A DNA stretch of 64,000 bases. Origin: a bacterium. GTDB lineage: Bacteria; Vulcanimicrobiota; Vulcanimicrobiia; Vulcanimicrobiales; Vulcanimicrobiaceae. The stretch covers positions 62,001 through 126,000 of the forward strand of contig JAJYFL010000006.1 of NCBI GenBank assembly GCA_021790935.1, in the 5' to 3' direction. The notes under the pieces were generated by a model. The model saw only the letters and a list, made by a program, of their open reading frames with translations. It was not told the DNA's origin and did no database searches. Numbering within the stretch: position 1 is the first letter of the stretch; every line of letters starts with the position of its first letter. The position numbers were made by a program, and so were the translations under genes. Of this stretch, positions 18,707 to 28,412 are shown one piece after another.

Positions 18707-19600
18707 CTAATTGCCGCGCGAGGCGAGCAACTCCGATTCCGGCAGATTCCGCAGATCGATCCCCGCCATCGCTTGCGCTCCCTTGCCCAGCGACTTGCTG
18801 GCCGCCACGATCACGTTCGGATCCTCGAAGTGCGTGGTCGCGTCGACGATCGCCTTGGCGAACGCCTTCGGGCTGTTCGATTTGAAGATGCCGCTGCCCA
18901 CGAAGATGCCTTCCGCGCCGAGCTGCATCATGAGAGCGGCGTCGGCCGGCGTCGAAACGCCTCCCGCGCAGAAGAGCACGACCGGGAGCCTCCCCGCGCG
19001 CGCCGCCTCACGCACGAGTTCGAGCGGCGCACCGAGATCGCGAGCCCGCGCCGTCAACTCCTCCTCGGGTACGACCGTCAACTCTTTGATTGCGTCCCGG
19101 ATACTGCGCATGTGGCGCACCGCCTCGACGATGTTTCCGCTGCCGGCCTCGCCCTTGCTGCGGATCATCGCCGCGCCTTCGGCGATTCGGCGCAAGGCCT
19201 CGCCGAGATCGCGAGCGCCGCAGACGAAGGGCGTCGTGAAAAGATGCTTGGAGACGTGGTACTTTTCGTCGGCGGGGGTGAGGACCTCGGATTCGTCGAT
19301 AAAGTCGACCCCAAGCGCTTGCAGCGCCTGTGCCTCGGCGAAATGCCCGATTCGCACCTTGGCCATCACCGGAATCGTCACCGCGTCCATGATGCTCTGC
19401 ACGAGTTCCAAGTTGCTCATTCGTGCAACGCCGCCATCCGCGCGGATATCCGCCGGGATCCGTTCGAGCGCCATCACGGCGACCGCACCGGCATCCTGCG
19501 CAATCGCGGCCTGCTCGGGGGTCACGACGTCCATGATGACGCCGCCCTTGAGCATCTGCGCGAGCCCGCGCTTAACGGTTATGGTTCCGGTCTCTGTCAT
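18707..19600 (-). CDS. pdxS: Pyridoxal 5'-phosphate synthase lyase subunit
   Basis: TIM-barrel PLP synthase joining ribose-5-phosphate, glyceraldehyde-3-phosphate and ammonia. [27 protein letters not shown] (first catalytic lysine) and [19 protein letters not shown] are characteristic. 297 aa is the family norm. A GGAG ribosome-binding site precedes the ATG. It supplies PLP used by the decarboxylase and GcvP encoded in this window. Confidence 0.97.
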   Translation of the reverse strand: MTETGTITVKRGLAQMLKGGVIMDVVTPEQAAIAQDAGAVAVMALERIPADIRADGGVARMSNLELVQSIMDAVTIPVMAKVRIGHFAEAQALQALGVDFIDESEVLTPADEKYHVSKHLFTTPFVCGARDLGEALRRIAEGAAMIRSKGEAGSGNIVEAVRHMRSIRDAIKELTVVPEEELTARARDLGAPLELVREAARAGRLPVVLFCAGGVSTPADAALMMQLGAEGIFVGSGIFKSNSPKAFAKAIVDATTHFEDPNVIVAASKSLGKGAQAMAGIDLRNLPESELLASRGN

Positions 19601-19658
19601 GGTTTCGTTCTCCTTGCGGCTACGGGCCGTGACGCCCGCGCACTCCTATCATACCAGG

Positions 19659-20102
19659 TTACGGATGTGGCGTTGCACGCGAAACCGGCACCGGCGAGGC
19701 TTGCACCCTTTGAGAGGTGGGCAGCGCGCTTGGCAGCGGCGCGGCGCGGCGCCAAATGGGGAGGTTTAGGTTGGGCGTCGGGCTCGGCGACGCCGCTTCG
19801 GGCCGGGGCGATGGCGTAGGCCGAGAGGCCGGCAGAGGCACGGGCCGAACGCGCGGGTCGGGGAAAGCCGGTGAGGTGGCGGCCGCGAGAACCTGCGAAC
19901 GTTTCCAGTCGGGGCCATACGGCGCCGACTTCTCGTTCGGGGCGAGGGTGGCGGCCACAACCGGAACGCTCGTAAGGCGCTTTTCCGCGGTGCGCCCCAG
20001 CACGCGCTCGCCAAGATGCTCGCCTATCGCGATGGAAGCGAGCAACACGATGACGCCGAGGGCGAGCACGCCCGTAATGAAGCGTTTGGATGGATCGAGC
20101 AT
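19659..20102 (-). CDS. Hypothetical protein: one membrane helix and a Pro-rich tail
   Basis: 147 aa. One transmembrane helix near the N-terminus (FITGVLALGVIVLLASIAI), then a low-complexity Pro/Ser/Ala/Thr-rich extracytoplasmic tail (SRPTPSPRPEAASPSPTPN). No family recognised. It may span the cell wall or act as a membrane anchor. It is the first gene upstream of pdxS but about 60 bases away. Confidence 0.5.
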   Translation of the reverse strand: MLDPSKRFITGVLALGVIVLLASIAIGEHLGERVLGRTAEKRLTSVPVVAATLAPNEKSAPYGPDWKRSQVLAAATSPAFPDPRVRPVPLPASRPTPSPRPEAASPSPTPNLNLPIWRRAAPLPSALPTSQRVQASPVPVSRATPHP

Positions 20103-20158
20103 GGGACGGTACTACATCCGCGCCGAGGCCCGCGATTCCTTTCGTGCGGAGCGGGCGG

Positions 20159-22594
20159 CTACGTCGGCTGCAGGAGTTTCGACGCGGCGGGGCTCCGGGC
20201 CGGACGGCCCGAGGCGAGGCCGAAGAGATGAATCTCTCGCAACTCGCCCGCTCCCAGATGCGCGCGGCGATTCGTGCCGCGAAACTCCATCATGACGTCA
20301 CGGGCCGCGTCGTTCGTATTGCACAAGAACGCGAGCACCGCGCCGCCATCGTCCTCGAAGGCGACCGCGCCGACCTCGACCGGTGAAGTCGTCACCTCGT
20401 CGCTCACGTCGCGGCCCGCATAGATGCAGGTGAAGGGCTCCTCCGCAGAGAGCTCCGGCATGTTGCCGTAGATGACGCTGCGCTCGAGATCGACCACATA
20501 GGTGCGCCCGCGACCGCCCCACTGCACCCGCGCCGCCGCCAGCCACTTCCAGCCCGCCGGGCGAAGCGGCGCCAAGTGCAGCCGCCCGCTCGTGCGGTAG
20601 CCGTCCAGGCCCCCGACGGTCTCGGCGACCGCCCATAGATACTTCGCGCCGGTCCACGGTGAGAGGTACATGCCGCGGTTGGTCAGCGACGCACCGTCGA
20701 ACCATTCGCCGAACTCACCGGGCACGGTGTTGCGCGCGCTGCCGCCCTCCATCGTTTCGTAGATGCGCTGCAGCCAGTTCACCGCGGCATCGGTCATGCC
20801 GTTGCGAGCCAGCGCGACGGCAAACCAGAGCGTGAGATCGGGCCACACGCCGCCCAGCAGCCCGAAGCCGTGCGACGGGAAGTACCATGAATCCGCCGTA
20901 GAGATCGTTCGCAGCCCGACCGGCGTCACGAAGTCTTCTTCGCTCAAGCGCCGCAGAATCGCTCGGCGTTCTTCGTAACCGGCGACGCCGAAAAGCACCG
21001 GGAAGATTTCGTCGGCCGTAAAGCTATCCTGGTAGTTACCGTCTTGATCGTAGTTCAGAACGAAGGCTCCGGTCTCTTCGTTGAACAGTTCGCGCATCAT
21101 CGCTTCGCGCAGCGCGGCGGCCTCCCGCGAGTATCTCTCCCAATGCGCTCCGTCGTTGGCAACGGCACACAGCATCGCGGCGGCCTCGAGCGCGAAGACT
21201 CCTTCGGCGTTGATCTCCGTGACCGCACCGTCGAGGGTATAGTACGGGATGATGTTTCGCCACGAACTGATGCCGAACATATCGACGCCGGCCGCACGGC
21301 AAAAGAGCAGACCCTTGCCGTCTCGCTGTGCGAGCATATAATCTGCAATCTTGCAGATGAGTGGAAGAGCCTGCGCGACCCACGCGTCGTCGAGCGTTGC
21401 GTTATAGTGGTGCAGCATCGCGATAAGGTGCAGCGGCGTGTCGTCGTTGATGTTCAAGTCGTACGACGTTTTGAAGCCGGTGACGCCCCGGACGTATTCG
21501 ATCATCTCGCCGCTCTCCTCGGCAAAACGGTTGAACACTTCGATCGCGTCGCGCGAGAACGCCGGCAAGAAGTAATCGAAACCATGCACGAACCACGAGG
21601 TATCGCGCGAGACGAGGATATCCGAGGGTGGGGAGTTGGTCGAGCCCCAGCCGTGAGGGTACTCCTTGACGATGCGCAGCATGTTGGCCTTGGCCCATAC
21701 CACACCGCGGCTGATCTCCGGCGAGGGCGTCATGAAACGCGCGTCCGCCAGCTGCGCCGCGAAGTATCGCTGCGTGGCGTGCAGCGCTTGCTTATCGTAG
21801 AGCAGCTGCTCGAGTACGGGGCGCGACCGCGCGTAACCGTCCTTGTGAAAGACGACGGCCAGTCGGAGCGACTCGCGTGCGCCGGGCGCGATGGCGATGC
21901 GGTATTCAAATGCCCCGAAGATTCGCCTCCCGACGCACTGCGCGGATTCCGGCGCCGCGTCCCCCGCCGGTTCCTGCGCGCGTAACGAGCCGGCGCGCAT
22001 GTGGTGGAGGAGCGTCTGTTCGCGCAACCCCACTTCGCCGGCGTACGGTTCGCGCGAACCGCCCCACCAGCGTTCCGCGCCGGTCCCTTCGTTGCGCGAG
22101 CAGATGTATGCCCCGTCGACCCACGCGCGCAGATCGTACTCGGCCTCGCCGTAAAAGCGCTGACCGACCAGCAGCGCCCACGGGAAGACCGCGATCTCGA
22201 CCGGCGCGGAGCCCGGGTTGTACAACGTCAAATCGATGACGAAGGAGACCGCGCGGTCGTGCGCGGGGCCGTGCGGCACGTAGAAGGCTTCGGTCACTTG
22301 AACGCGATCGAGGAGCGTAAACTCCGATATCTGGGCGTACGGCAGGAACGTGAACTCACGCTTGAACTGGTGGGGGAAGATCGTCCGGTTCGTGCCCTCG
22401 ATGCGGTAGGCGAGCTGGTGCGTACCGAAGACGATCCGATCGGTGTCGGCATCCCAGAGCCCGCGTATGCCGCCTTTGCCGGTGGACTGAACGTACGTCT
22501 TGAAATTTCCGAGCAGCACGCCGTAGGGCGTCTCCGACTCCGGCAATACGTACGCGCAAAACTCGTTGTGCTGTGCGTCGTAGCTGGCTCGCAT
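20159..22594 (-). CDS. Six-hairpin glycoside hydrolase-like protein
   Basis: 811 aa. An N-terminal beta-sandwich (about 1-260) with GTHQLAYRIEG and FTLLDRVQVTEAFYVP is followed by an (alpha/alpha)6 barrel containing SRDTSWFVHGFDYFLPAF, TGFKTSYDLNINDD and GVWPDLTLWF, and a C-terminal beta domain. This layout occurs in amylo-alpha-1,6-glucosidases and related GH15/63/78/94-type enzymes. An acid/base pair (the Asp of SRDTSW and the Glu of EFGEWFDG) is plausible. The exact family and substrate cannot be fixed by reading. No signal peptide is seen, so it should act in the cytoplasm. Confidence 0.75.
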   Translation of the reverse strand: MRASYDAQHNEFCAYVLPESETPYGVLLGNFKTYVQSTGKGGIRGLWDADTDRIVFGTHQLAYRIEGTNRTIFPHQFKREFTFLPYAQISEFTLLDRVQVTEAFYVPHGPAHDRAVSFVIDLTLYNPGSAPVEIAVFPWALLVGQRFYGEAEYDLRAWVDGAYICSRNEGTGAERWWGGSREPYAGEVGLREQTLLHHMRAGSLRAQEPAGDAAPESAQCVGRRIFGAFEYRIAIAPGARESLRLAVVFHKDGYARSRPVLEQLLYDKQALHATQRYFAAQLADARFMTPSPEISRGVVWAKANMLRIVKEYPHGWGSTNSPPSDILVSRDTSWFVHGFDYFLPAFSRDAIEVFNRFAEESGEMIEYVRGVTGFKTSYDLNINDDTPLHLIAMLHHYNATLDDAWVAQALPLICKIADYMLAQRDGKGLLFCRAAGVDMFGISSWRNIIPYYTLDGAVTEINAEGVFALEAAAMLCAVANDGAHWERYSREAAALREAMMRELFNEETGAFVLNYDQDGNYQDSFTADEIFPVLFGVAGYEERRAILRRLSEEDFVTPVGLRTISTADSWYFPSHGFGLLGGVWPDLTLWFAVALARNGMTDAAVNWLQRIYETMEGGSARNTVPGEFGEWFDGASLTNRGMYLSPWTGAKYLWAVAETVGGLDGYRTSGRLHLAPLRPAGWKWLAAARVQWGGRGRTYVVDLERSVIYGNMPELSAEEPFTCIYAGRDVSDEVTTSPVEVGAVAFEDDGGAVLAFLCNTNDAARDVMMEFRGTNRRAHLGAGELREIHLFGLASGRPARSPAASKLLQPT

Positions 22595-22678
22595 GCCCTT
22601 GAGTACGCCTTCCGAGCCCCCTAGCCCGCTTGCTTCTCTACGAGGTGCGGACGAGTTCCGCGTTGGAAGGAAAGCGGC

Positions 22679-23548
22679 GTGAGACTACGCGCTCCCGCAA
22701 AGTTGAACCTGACGCTGGAGGTCCTCGATCGGCGCCCCGACGGACTGCACAATCTGCGCAGCCTCATGGTGCCGGTCGACCTCTGCGACGAACTCGAGAT
22801 CGAGCCGCACGCCGGCGGTTTCGAGTTCATCTGCGACCGGCCTGAACTGGCCGCCGGCAATCTCGTCGAACGCGCCGTGCGCGCGCTGGACCTCCCCTCG
22901 CCCGACTGGCGGATTACGCTGCGCAAGGCGATACCGGTTGGATCGGGCATGGGCGGCGGCTCCAGCGACGCTGCAGCGGTGCTTGCAGCGGCGCAGGGCG
23001 GCGCCTTCGGTTCGCTCGGCACGCGCGATTACTTGGCTATCGCGCGGTCGCTCGGCTCCGACGTTCCGTTCTTCCTGGTGCGAACCGGCGCTCTGGTCGA
23101 ATCCGCCGGCGAACGCGTTACCGCCGTCGGCGCGCTGCCCCCTTGGCACGCCGTCATCGTCGCGCCGCCGATAGGCATCTCGACGGCACAGGCCTATGCG
23201 GACCTGGATGCGCGGCCGAAGATCACGAGGCCGCGCAGCGGATCGGTAACGCTGCAGGCGCTCGCCGCGTTACAACGCGCCGAGTTCGAACGGGTGAACG
23301 AACTGCTGAGCAACGACTTCGAAGCGGTGGCTCTCCAGCGCTCGCCGGAGGTCGGCATCGCGATCGCGGCTCTGCGCGCAGCCGGCACAGCCCATCCGAT
23401 CATGAGCGGTTCGGGATCCTGCGTCTACGCGCTGGCGCCATCCTCCGGCGAACGGGACGCACTGGCGCGCGGGCTCTCCCTGCCGCCGCGCTATCGCGTC
23501 TACTCGGTTGCGTTCGACCGGGCAGATGATTGGAAGGCGGCCGCGTGA
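22679..23548 (+). CDS. ispE: 4-diphosphocytidyl-2-C-methyl-D-erythritol kinase
   Basis: GHMP kinase of the MEP isoprenoid pathway. The GTG start at 22679 has GGAAGGA upstream. Conserved features are APAKLNL (Lys8), the phosphate-binding PVGSGMGGGSSDAA (86-99), GSDVPFF with Asp128, and the C-terminal MSGSGSCVYAL. 289 aa is normal. The following nucleotidyltransferase starts inside the ispE stop codon region (GTGA), so the two are co-translated. Confidence 0.95.
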   Translation: MRLRAPAKLNLTLEVLDRRPDGLHNLRSLMVPVDLCDELEIEPHAGGFEFICDRPELAAGNLVERAVRALDLPSPDWRITLRKAIPVGSGMGGGSSDAAAVLAAAQGGAFGSLGTRDYLAIARSLGSDVPFFLVRTGALVESAGERVTAVGALPPWHAVIVAPPIGISTAQAYADLDARPKITRPRSGSVTLQALAALQRAEFERVNELLSNDFEAVALQRSPEVGIAIAALRAAGTAHPIMSGSGSCVYALAPSSGERDALARGLSLPPRYRVYSVAFDRADDWKAAA

Positions 23549-24321
23549 GGCGCGTCACGGCGGTCGTGTTGGCAGGCGGCCCGCTAGATGCGATCGCCGC
23601 GCTTACACCCGGTGCGCCGAACAAAGCCTTCGTCGAGATCGTCGGCGTTCCGCTCGTAACGCGCGTGCTGCGCGCGCTGCGCTCATCCGCCGCCGTCGGC
23701 CGGATCGTCGTGGTCGCCCCGCCCGCCACGCACGCCTGGGAAGCGTTGGCCCTCGCCGATGCGTGCAGGGCGGACGGACCGCGCATCGGCGAGAGCCTGC
23801 GAGCGGGGCTCGCCGGCCTCGACCCGGAGGAAGGCGTGCTGGTCGCCGCATCGGATCTCCCGGTGCTCACCGCGCTCTGCATCGACGATTTCGTGCGGCA
23901 GGCGGCGGCCGCCGGCGCCGAGGTCGCCTACGGCTGTCTCGAACGGCGCACCCACGAAGCGCGCTTTCCCGAAGTCCCGCATACGTGGGCGCGCCTGCGC
24001 GAGGGCACCTACTGCGGGGGCGGCTTCGTTACGATCAAACCGCGCGTCTATCCCCTGCTGGCCGGCTTCATCGAGCGGCTGGGGCGGGCGCGAAAGAACC
24101 CGCTCCAGCTCGCGTCGTTGTTCGGTTGGGACATCTTGCTGAAGTTCGCCCTCCGCCGCGTCACCATCGCGAGCGCCGAAGAACGCGCGTCGCGCATTCT
24201 CGGCGCGAAGGTGCGCGCGGTCGTTTCGCCCTATGCGGAGAGCGCGGTCAACGTCGACCGGGAGAGCGACGTCGCACTGGCGGAACGGCTCGTGCGAACT
24301 ATGGAGAACGCCAGCGCGTGA
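23545..24321 (+). CDS. MobA-like NTP transferase domain protein
   Basis: Nucleotidyltransferase of the NTP_transf_3 (MobA/IspD-related) superfamily. GTG at 23545 overlaps the ispE stop by four bases and has GGAAGG upstream, giving MRRVTAVVLAGG as the N-terminus. The variant nucleotide-binding loop reads LAGGPLDAIAAL with Lys in NKAFVEIVG, and the metal-binding Asp lies in VAASDLPVLT. The C-terminus ends in NVDRESDVALAE. Neither a true IspD nor a true MobA by motif; coupling to ispE hints at a cofactor or isoprenoid-phosphate role, which is inference only. Confidence 0.75.
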   Translation: MRRVTAVVLAGGPLDAIAALTPGAPNKAFVEIVGVPLVTRVLRALRSSAAVGRIVVVAPPATHAWEALALADACRADGPRIGESLRAGLAGLDPEEGVLVAASDLPVLTALCIDDFVRQAAAAGAEVAYGCLERRTHEARFPEVPHTWARLREGTYCGGGFVTIKPRVYPLLAGFIERLGRARKNPLQLASLFGWDILLKFALRRVTIASAEERASRILGAKVRAVVSPYAESAVNVDRESDVALAERLVRTMENASA

Positions 24322-24862
24322 AGAGGTCGTTGGGAATCCCGAGCTGATCGAGCGCTTTCCCAACGGTGTGCGCGATGATGTCGTCGACCGTTGCCGGCTT
24401 GGCATACATCGCCGGCATCGGCGGAAGGATGACTGCGCCGATCTCCGCCAGCTGCGTCAGCGTCCGCAGATGCCCCAGATGCAACGGCGTCTCTCGCACC
24501 ACCAGCACGAGCCTCCGGCGCTCCTTCAGGCAGACGTCGGCCGCGCGGACGAGGAGATTCGAGTTCAGCGAGTAGGCGATGGCCGCCGCGCTTTTCATCG
24601 AGCACGGGATCACGAGCATCCCGTCCGTAACGAACGATCCGCTCGAGATCGCGGCTGCCAGATCGTCGTTGGAATACACGACGTCGGCCAGCGCTTCGAA
24701 CTCCTCGACCGCCTTCTCGGTCTCGAGTTCGATCGTACGGCGAGCCTGATCGCCAAGCACCAGGTGCGTCTCGATGCCGCTCGCAGCGCGCAACGCCCGC
24801 AGCGCGGCATAACCGTAGATGCTTCCGCTGGCACCGCTGATGCCGATAACGATTCGCCGCAT
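24299..24862 (-). CDS. ubiX: Flavin prenyltransferase UbiX
   Basis: Prenylates FMN to make the cofactor of UbiD-type decarboxylases. MRRIVIGISGASGSIYG gives the FMN-binding start, and PCSMKSAAAIAYSLNSNLLVRAADV split with RRRLVLVVRETPLH covers the substrate and flavin contacts. 187 aa is standard. It overlaps the convergent nucleotidyltransferase by 23 bases. No ubiD is found in the window. Confidence 0.95.
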   Translation of the reverse strand: MRRIVIGISGASGSIYGYAALRALRAASGIETHLVLGDQARRTIELETEKAVEEFEALADVVYSNDDLAAAISSGSFVTDGMLVIPCSMKSAAAIAYSLNSNLLVRAADVCLKERRRLVLVVRETPLHLGHLRTLTQLAEIGAVILPPMPAMYAKPATVDDIIAHTVGKALDQLGIPNDLFTRWRSP

Positions 24863-24939
24863 GCTCCGCGCATTACACGCCCGCCGCGCGGCCGCCTGGT
24901 CTGTGGGAGTTTTTCGCCGCCCCGCAAAAGACTGGCAAC

Positions 24940-26238
24940 GTGTCCCAATCCCCAGAGGCTCGATCGTTTGTCGCCGCAGCGGTCGCGTGGAGCCGCACCG
25001 CGGAGGAACGCCACGCGATCCGGCTCATTCGATCCCCCTTCTCGGGTGTCGCGCACGAGGTCGCGGCCGCCTATGCCGTCGTCGGCCAGCGGGGCGGGAC
25101 GCTGCTCGACTCCATAGCGCGGACGCGTTTGGCCATAGGCGGCGAGCAGCGCGACGCGCTCTTCGCGTTCGCAGCGAAACTCGAAGAGCTGCGCGCCGCG
25201 GGGGAGGGTGGCGCCTCGGAGGAGGCGCTGCACGCAACGACCGCACGCCTTTTCGATCTCGCCGCGGGCGACGCACCCTCCAACTCGCGCACCTCCGGCG
25301 TGGCACCGCCGGCGCTTGCCGAACCCGTCGCGCCGGAGGCCGGTTCGGGCGTGCGGACGCGCCACGCGCACTTCAGCGCCTCCGCGCTCAACACGTATGC
25401 GGAATGCGCGCGTAAGTGGTACTACCGCTATCTCTGCGCCGCGGTCGAGGACAAGAGCTCCCCGGCGGCAGTCTACGGCACCGCTTTTCACGCTGCGCTC
25501 GAGAGCCTGCACGCCGAAATCCCACATCCGAGCGACGCGGCGCCGGAGGATCTGCGCCGGCGCCTCGAAGGATACGTCAACGCCGCCTTCGAGCGCTATC
25601 GCAACGGTTTCGGCACCGCCGTCGAGTACGAACTTCAACGCCGCCGCGCGCAGCGTACCGCGCTGCGTTATGCCGATTGGCTGGCAGGTGAGGCGCGGCG
25701 CGCCCCCTTTACCGTTGTGGGCTGCGAACTTTCGGCGCGGCTCGATCTCGAGGGCTACGATTTCATCGGCTACATCGATCGCCTGGATCGCGACGATCGC
25801 ACGGGGAACGTTACGGTCATCGACTACAAGACCGGCGCGATCGCCGCGAGCGCAAGCGAGTATCGCGATAAAGTCCGGCAGTTCAAGGATTTTCAGCTGC
25901 CGTTCTACTATTGGGCGCGAACCGCCGCAGGCGACCGCGTCACCAAACTCGCGCTCGTCCCACTGAAAAACGCCCAACTCGACGTACGGCCGATCGCGCT
26001 CGAAGTCGTTCCGGTCGCCTCGCAAAACGGCGCGCGTTCCTCGGCGGCGACCGGTACGATCTCGATCGCGGAGTTGGAACGCGCGCGCGCGCGGATGGTC
26101 GAGATCTGCCGCGAACTCTCCTCGGGCGACGCGACCTCGTTCGGCGTGACCGAGGACCCCGGCGCCTGCACCTACTGCGTCTACACGGCGGCCTGCGCGA
26201 ACCGTCCCGCGCCGGCCGAGGAGAAGTTCGGGCGTTGA
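24940..26238 (+). CDS. PD-(D/E)XK exonuclease with AddB-type Fe-S cysteines
   Basis: 432 aa. The C-terminal part (from about 145) is a RecB-family nuclease with GYIDRLDR, VIDYKTG (catalytic Asp, Lys) and QLPFYYW. Four cysteines at 156, 410, 413 and 419 (one upstream, then CxxCx5C) match the iron-sulphur staple of AddB and Cas4. The N-terminal part contains RLIRSPFSG, a motif of UvrD-like 2B regions, so the protein looks like the C-terminal half of an AddB-like subunit standing alone. The start is GTG 24940. The helicase that follows begins inside its stop codon (TTGA), implying a joint DNA-end-processing complex. Confidence 0.8.
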   Translation: MSQSPEARSFVAAAVAWSRTAEERHAIRLIRSPFSGVAHEVAAAYAVVGQRGGTLLDSIARTRLAIGGEQRDALFAFAAKLEELRAAGEGGASEEALHATTARLFDLAAGDAPSNSRTSGVAPPALAEPVAPEAGSGVRTRHAHFSASALNTYAECARKWYYRYLCAAVEDKSSPAAVYGTAFHAALESLHAEIPHPSDAAPEDLRRRLEGYVNAAFERYRNGFGTAVEYELQRRRAQRTALRYADWLAGEARRAPFTVVGCELSARLDLEGYDFIGYIDRLDRDDRTGNVTVIDYKTGAIAASASEYRDKVRQFKDFQLPFYYWARTAAGDRVTKLALVPLKNAQLDVRPIALEVVPVASQNGARSSAATGTISIAELERARARMVEICRELSSGDATSFGVTEDPGACTYCVYTAACANRPAPAEEKFGR

Positions 26239-28412
26239 GCTGCCTCTTCATCACGGGCTCCGCCGGGAGCGGCAAGACTACGGAGTTGCGTGCCCGTATC
26301 GAACGTGCCATCGCGCGCGGAGCTTCCGTGTTCGCCGGTGCCCCCTCGCGCAGCTCGCTCGACGCGTTGCGCGAGGGTGCCGGACCGGGCTCGGGCGTGA
26401 CTTACGGCACGATCGCGGATCTCGCGCTCGAAATTTTGCGAGAGCCCCCCGGCGAGGCAGAACCGCACGCTCCGCCGCATATCGTCGACGACCTCGAAGC
26501 CTTCGTCATCTTCGAGCGCGCCGCAGAGCCGTTGCTGGCACTCTCGTGGAGCGAGTTCGTGGAATCGGATCTCGACCCGGAGGTTCCGGGGCTTCGCGCT
26601 CCGCAGCGCTTCTTGGAATCGGCCTTCCGGTTGATACGGAAGTTACGCGATGCGCAGATCGGCCCCGAGCCTTTTTTGGAGACGGCGCTGGCGGCAGCGA
26701 CGAACTTCTACGCCAATCCGCCGAATCTCGTCACCCCGGAACTCCTCTACTACACGAAAGACGCGCACCGCGATTCGTTGACGGTTACGCCTCAAGAACT
26801 CCAGCGCCAATATCGCCGTGAGGTCGACCTCGCAAAGATTCTAGCCAAGCTCTACGGCTCGTACTTGGAAGTCCAGGTGCGGCAGGGCTGCCTGACCGCA
26901 CGCGATGCCATCGCGCAAGCCGTAGTACACCTCGAGCGGCGGCCCGCTGCCGCCGCCGCCATCGTGGAACGCTACGCCGCGGCGTTCGTCGACGACGCTA
27001 TGGACCTGACGCTCGGAGAACTGATCTTGCTGCAGCGGATCTGGGGCGAGAACCTCGACGGGCTGACGCTCGCCGGCGACGAGCGTTCGGCGATATCGAC
27101 GTTTCGCGGAGCGCGCCCCGACCGCGTCTTCGCGCTGCCGGGCGAACGTTTCGAGATGACGCGGCAGTACCGCTCTCCGGATTCGATCGAACGTGCCTGC
27201 GCGCACTTGACCGGCACGATCGCCGCTCCCGGGCCGATCGGCGGCGAACCCTCGGAACTGACGCTCTTCCGAGCGCCGAACAAACGCGCCGAGGCGCAGT
27301 TCATCGCCGAATACGTCGGCGATCTCCTGCGGCGCGGAAGCCGCCCGGAGAGCGTAGCGCTGATCTTCCGCTCGGTCGCCGGCGTGGGCGTCTACGAAGA
27401 GGCACTCCTCGAACGAGGGATACGCGTCCAGACCATCGGCGATGCCAACGTGCTCGCCGACCGCGACGCGCTCGACGCACTGGCGCTGCTGTGGAACGTT
27501 CGCGACCCTTTCCGGCACGAATGGCTACTGCGCACGCTTGCCGGTCCGGCGATGGCGCTCTCCGATGCGTCGGTGTACGCGCTCTGCGCCGAACCTCCCG
27601 ACAGCCAGGCACCGCTCTTCGAGAGCGAGAGTCAGAGCGGCGCGGCTGCGCGCTCGGGGCGCTGGGATCCCAAACGCGACGTGCGCTTGGGCTGGAACGT
27701 GACCCATCCCGAGGTCGACGCGCAGCTCGCCCCCACGGCGCGCGAGCGAATCGAGCGTTTTCGCGCTCTCCTCGCGCAGTGGGTCGAGGCCTCGAAGACC
27801 CTCTCGCTTCCGGATCTCGCTCAAACGATATGGAGAGATGGGCTCGCGCGGCGCGGCGAGCCAGGCTCCGCGCGCGCGCATCGGCAGCAGACGACGCTCG
27901 CTCGGCTCTTGGAACGCATCGCCGCCTTCGCCGCCGAACGCCCGGATGCGGGGCTCGGCGAGCTGCTGGAGTATTTCGACGCGCGCATGGAAAGCGGGCT
28001 GGAATCGCTCGAAACCGATCGCGGTGACGGCTCGGTACGTATCGCAAGCGTCGACGCCGTGCGCGGCCGGTCGTTCGATCACGTCGTGCTTCCGAACGTG
28101 CGAGCCGGCGCGTTTCCGCTCTGGTACGTTCCCGACGCCTTCCTCTACAGCCCGGCGCTAGGCATGATCCCTAAAGAAAACGTCGGGGATGCCGATACGG
28201 CTCGAACGGCCAAGTTCAGCTACTACATGTTTCGTACCAAGACGCGCGAGGCATACAACCGCGAGGAGCGCCGCGCATTCGTTTACGCGCTGCGGCGCGC
28301 TCGGCGCGGTGCGCTGGTCACCGCGAGCGGGCCGCCGACGCGCGGCGTCGCGGCACCGGAGTTCCTACGCGAACTTGAAACCGCCCTTCGCGCTCCTACG
28401 CCGCTCGCATGA
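26235..28412 (+). CDS. UvrD/AddA-like superfamily 1 helicase
   Basis: 725-aa SF1 helicase starting at TTG 26235, overlapping the nuclease stop. Motif I is TGSAGSGKTT (7-16), motif II is a variant VDDAMDLT in place of DExQ, motif III is LAGDERSAISTFRG, motif IV includes MTRQYRSP, motif V is SVDAVRGRSFDHVVLPNV, and motif VI is YALRRARR. It is shorter than AddA and lacks its own nuclease domain, which the preceding gene supplies. Likely role: resection of double-strand breaks, as an AddAB/AdnAB counterpart. The variant Walker B (DD instead of DE) is odd but has a precedent in inactive or weak SF1 motors such as AddB. Confidence 0.82.
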   Translation: MSCLFITGSAGSGKTTELRARIERAIARGASVFAGAPSRSSLDALREGAGPGSGVTYGTIADLALEILREPPGEAEPHAPPHIVDDLEAFVIFERAAEPLLALSWSEFVESDLDPEVPGLRAPQRFLESAFRLIRKLRDAQIGPEPFLETALAAATNFYANPPNLVTPELLYYTKDAHRDSLTVTPQELQRQYRREVDLAKILAKLYGSYLEVQVRQGCLTARDAIAQAVVHLERRPAAAAAIVERYAAAFVDDAMDLTLGELILLQRIWGENLDGLTLAGDERSAISTFRGARPDRVFALPGERFEMTRQYRSPDSIERACAHLTGTIAAPGPIGGEPSELTLFRAPNKRAEAQFIAEYVGDLLRRGSRPESVALIFRSVAGVGVYEEALLERGIRVQTIGDANVLADRDALDALALLWNVRDPFRHEWLLRTLAGPAMALSDASVYALCAEPPDSQAPLFESESQSGAAARSGRWDPKRDVRLGWNVTHPEVDAQLAPTARERIERFRALLAQWVEASKTLSLPDLAQTIWRDGLARRGEPGSARAHRQQTTLARLLERIAAFAAERPDAGLGELLEYFDARMESGLESLETDRGDGSVRIASVDAVRGRSFDHVVLPNVRAGAFPLWYVPDAFLYSPALGMIPKENVGDADTARTAKFSYYMFRTKTREAYNREERRAFVYALRRARRGALVTASGPPTRGVAAPEFLRELETALRAPTPLA

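Noticed and set aside
17924-19819. Long plus-strand frame (631 codons)
   Set aside because: It lies opposite DUF1844, pdxT and pdxS, all of which are clearly real; its product is Arg/His-rich with no family likeness.
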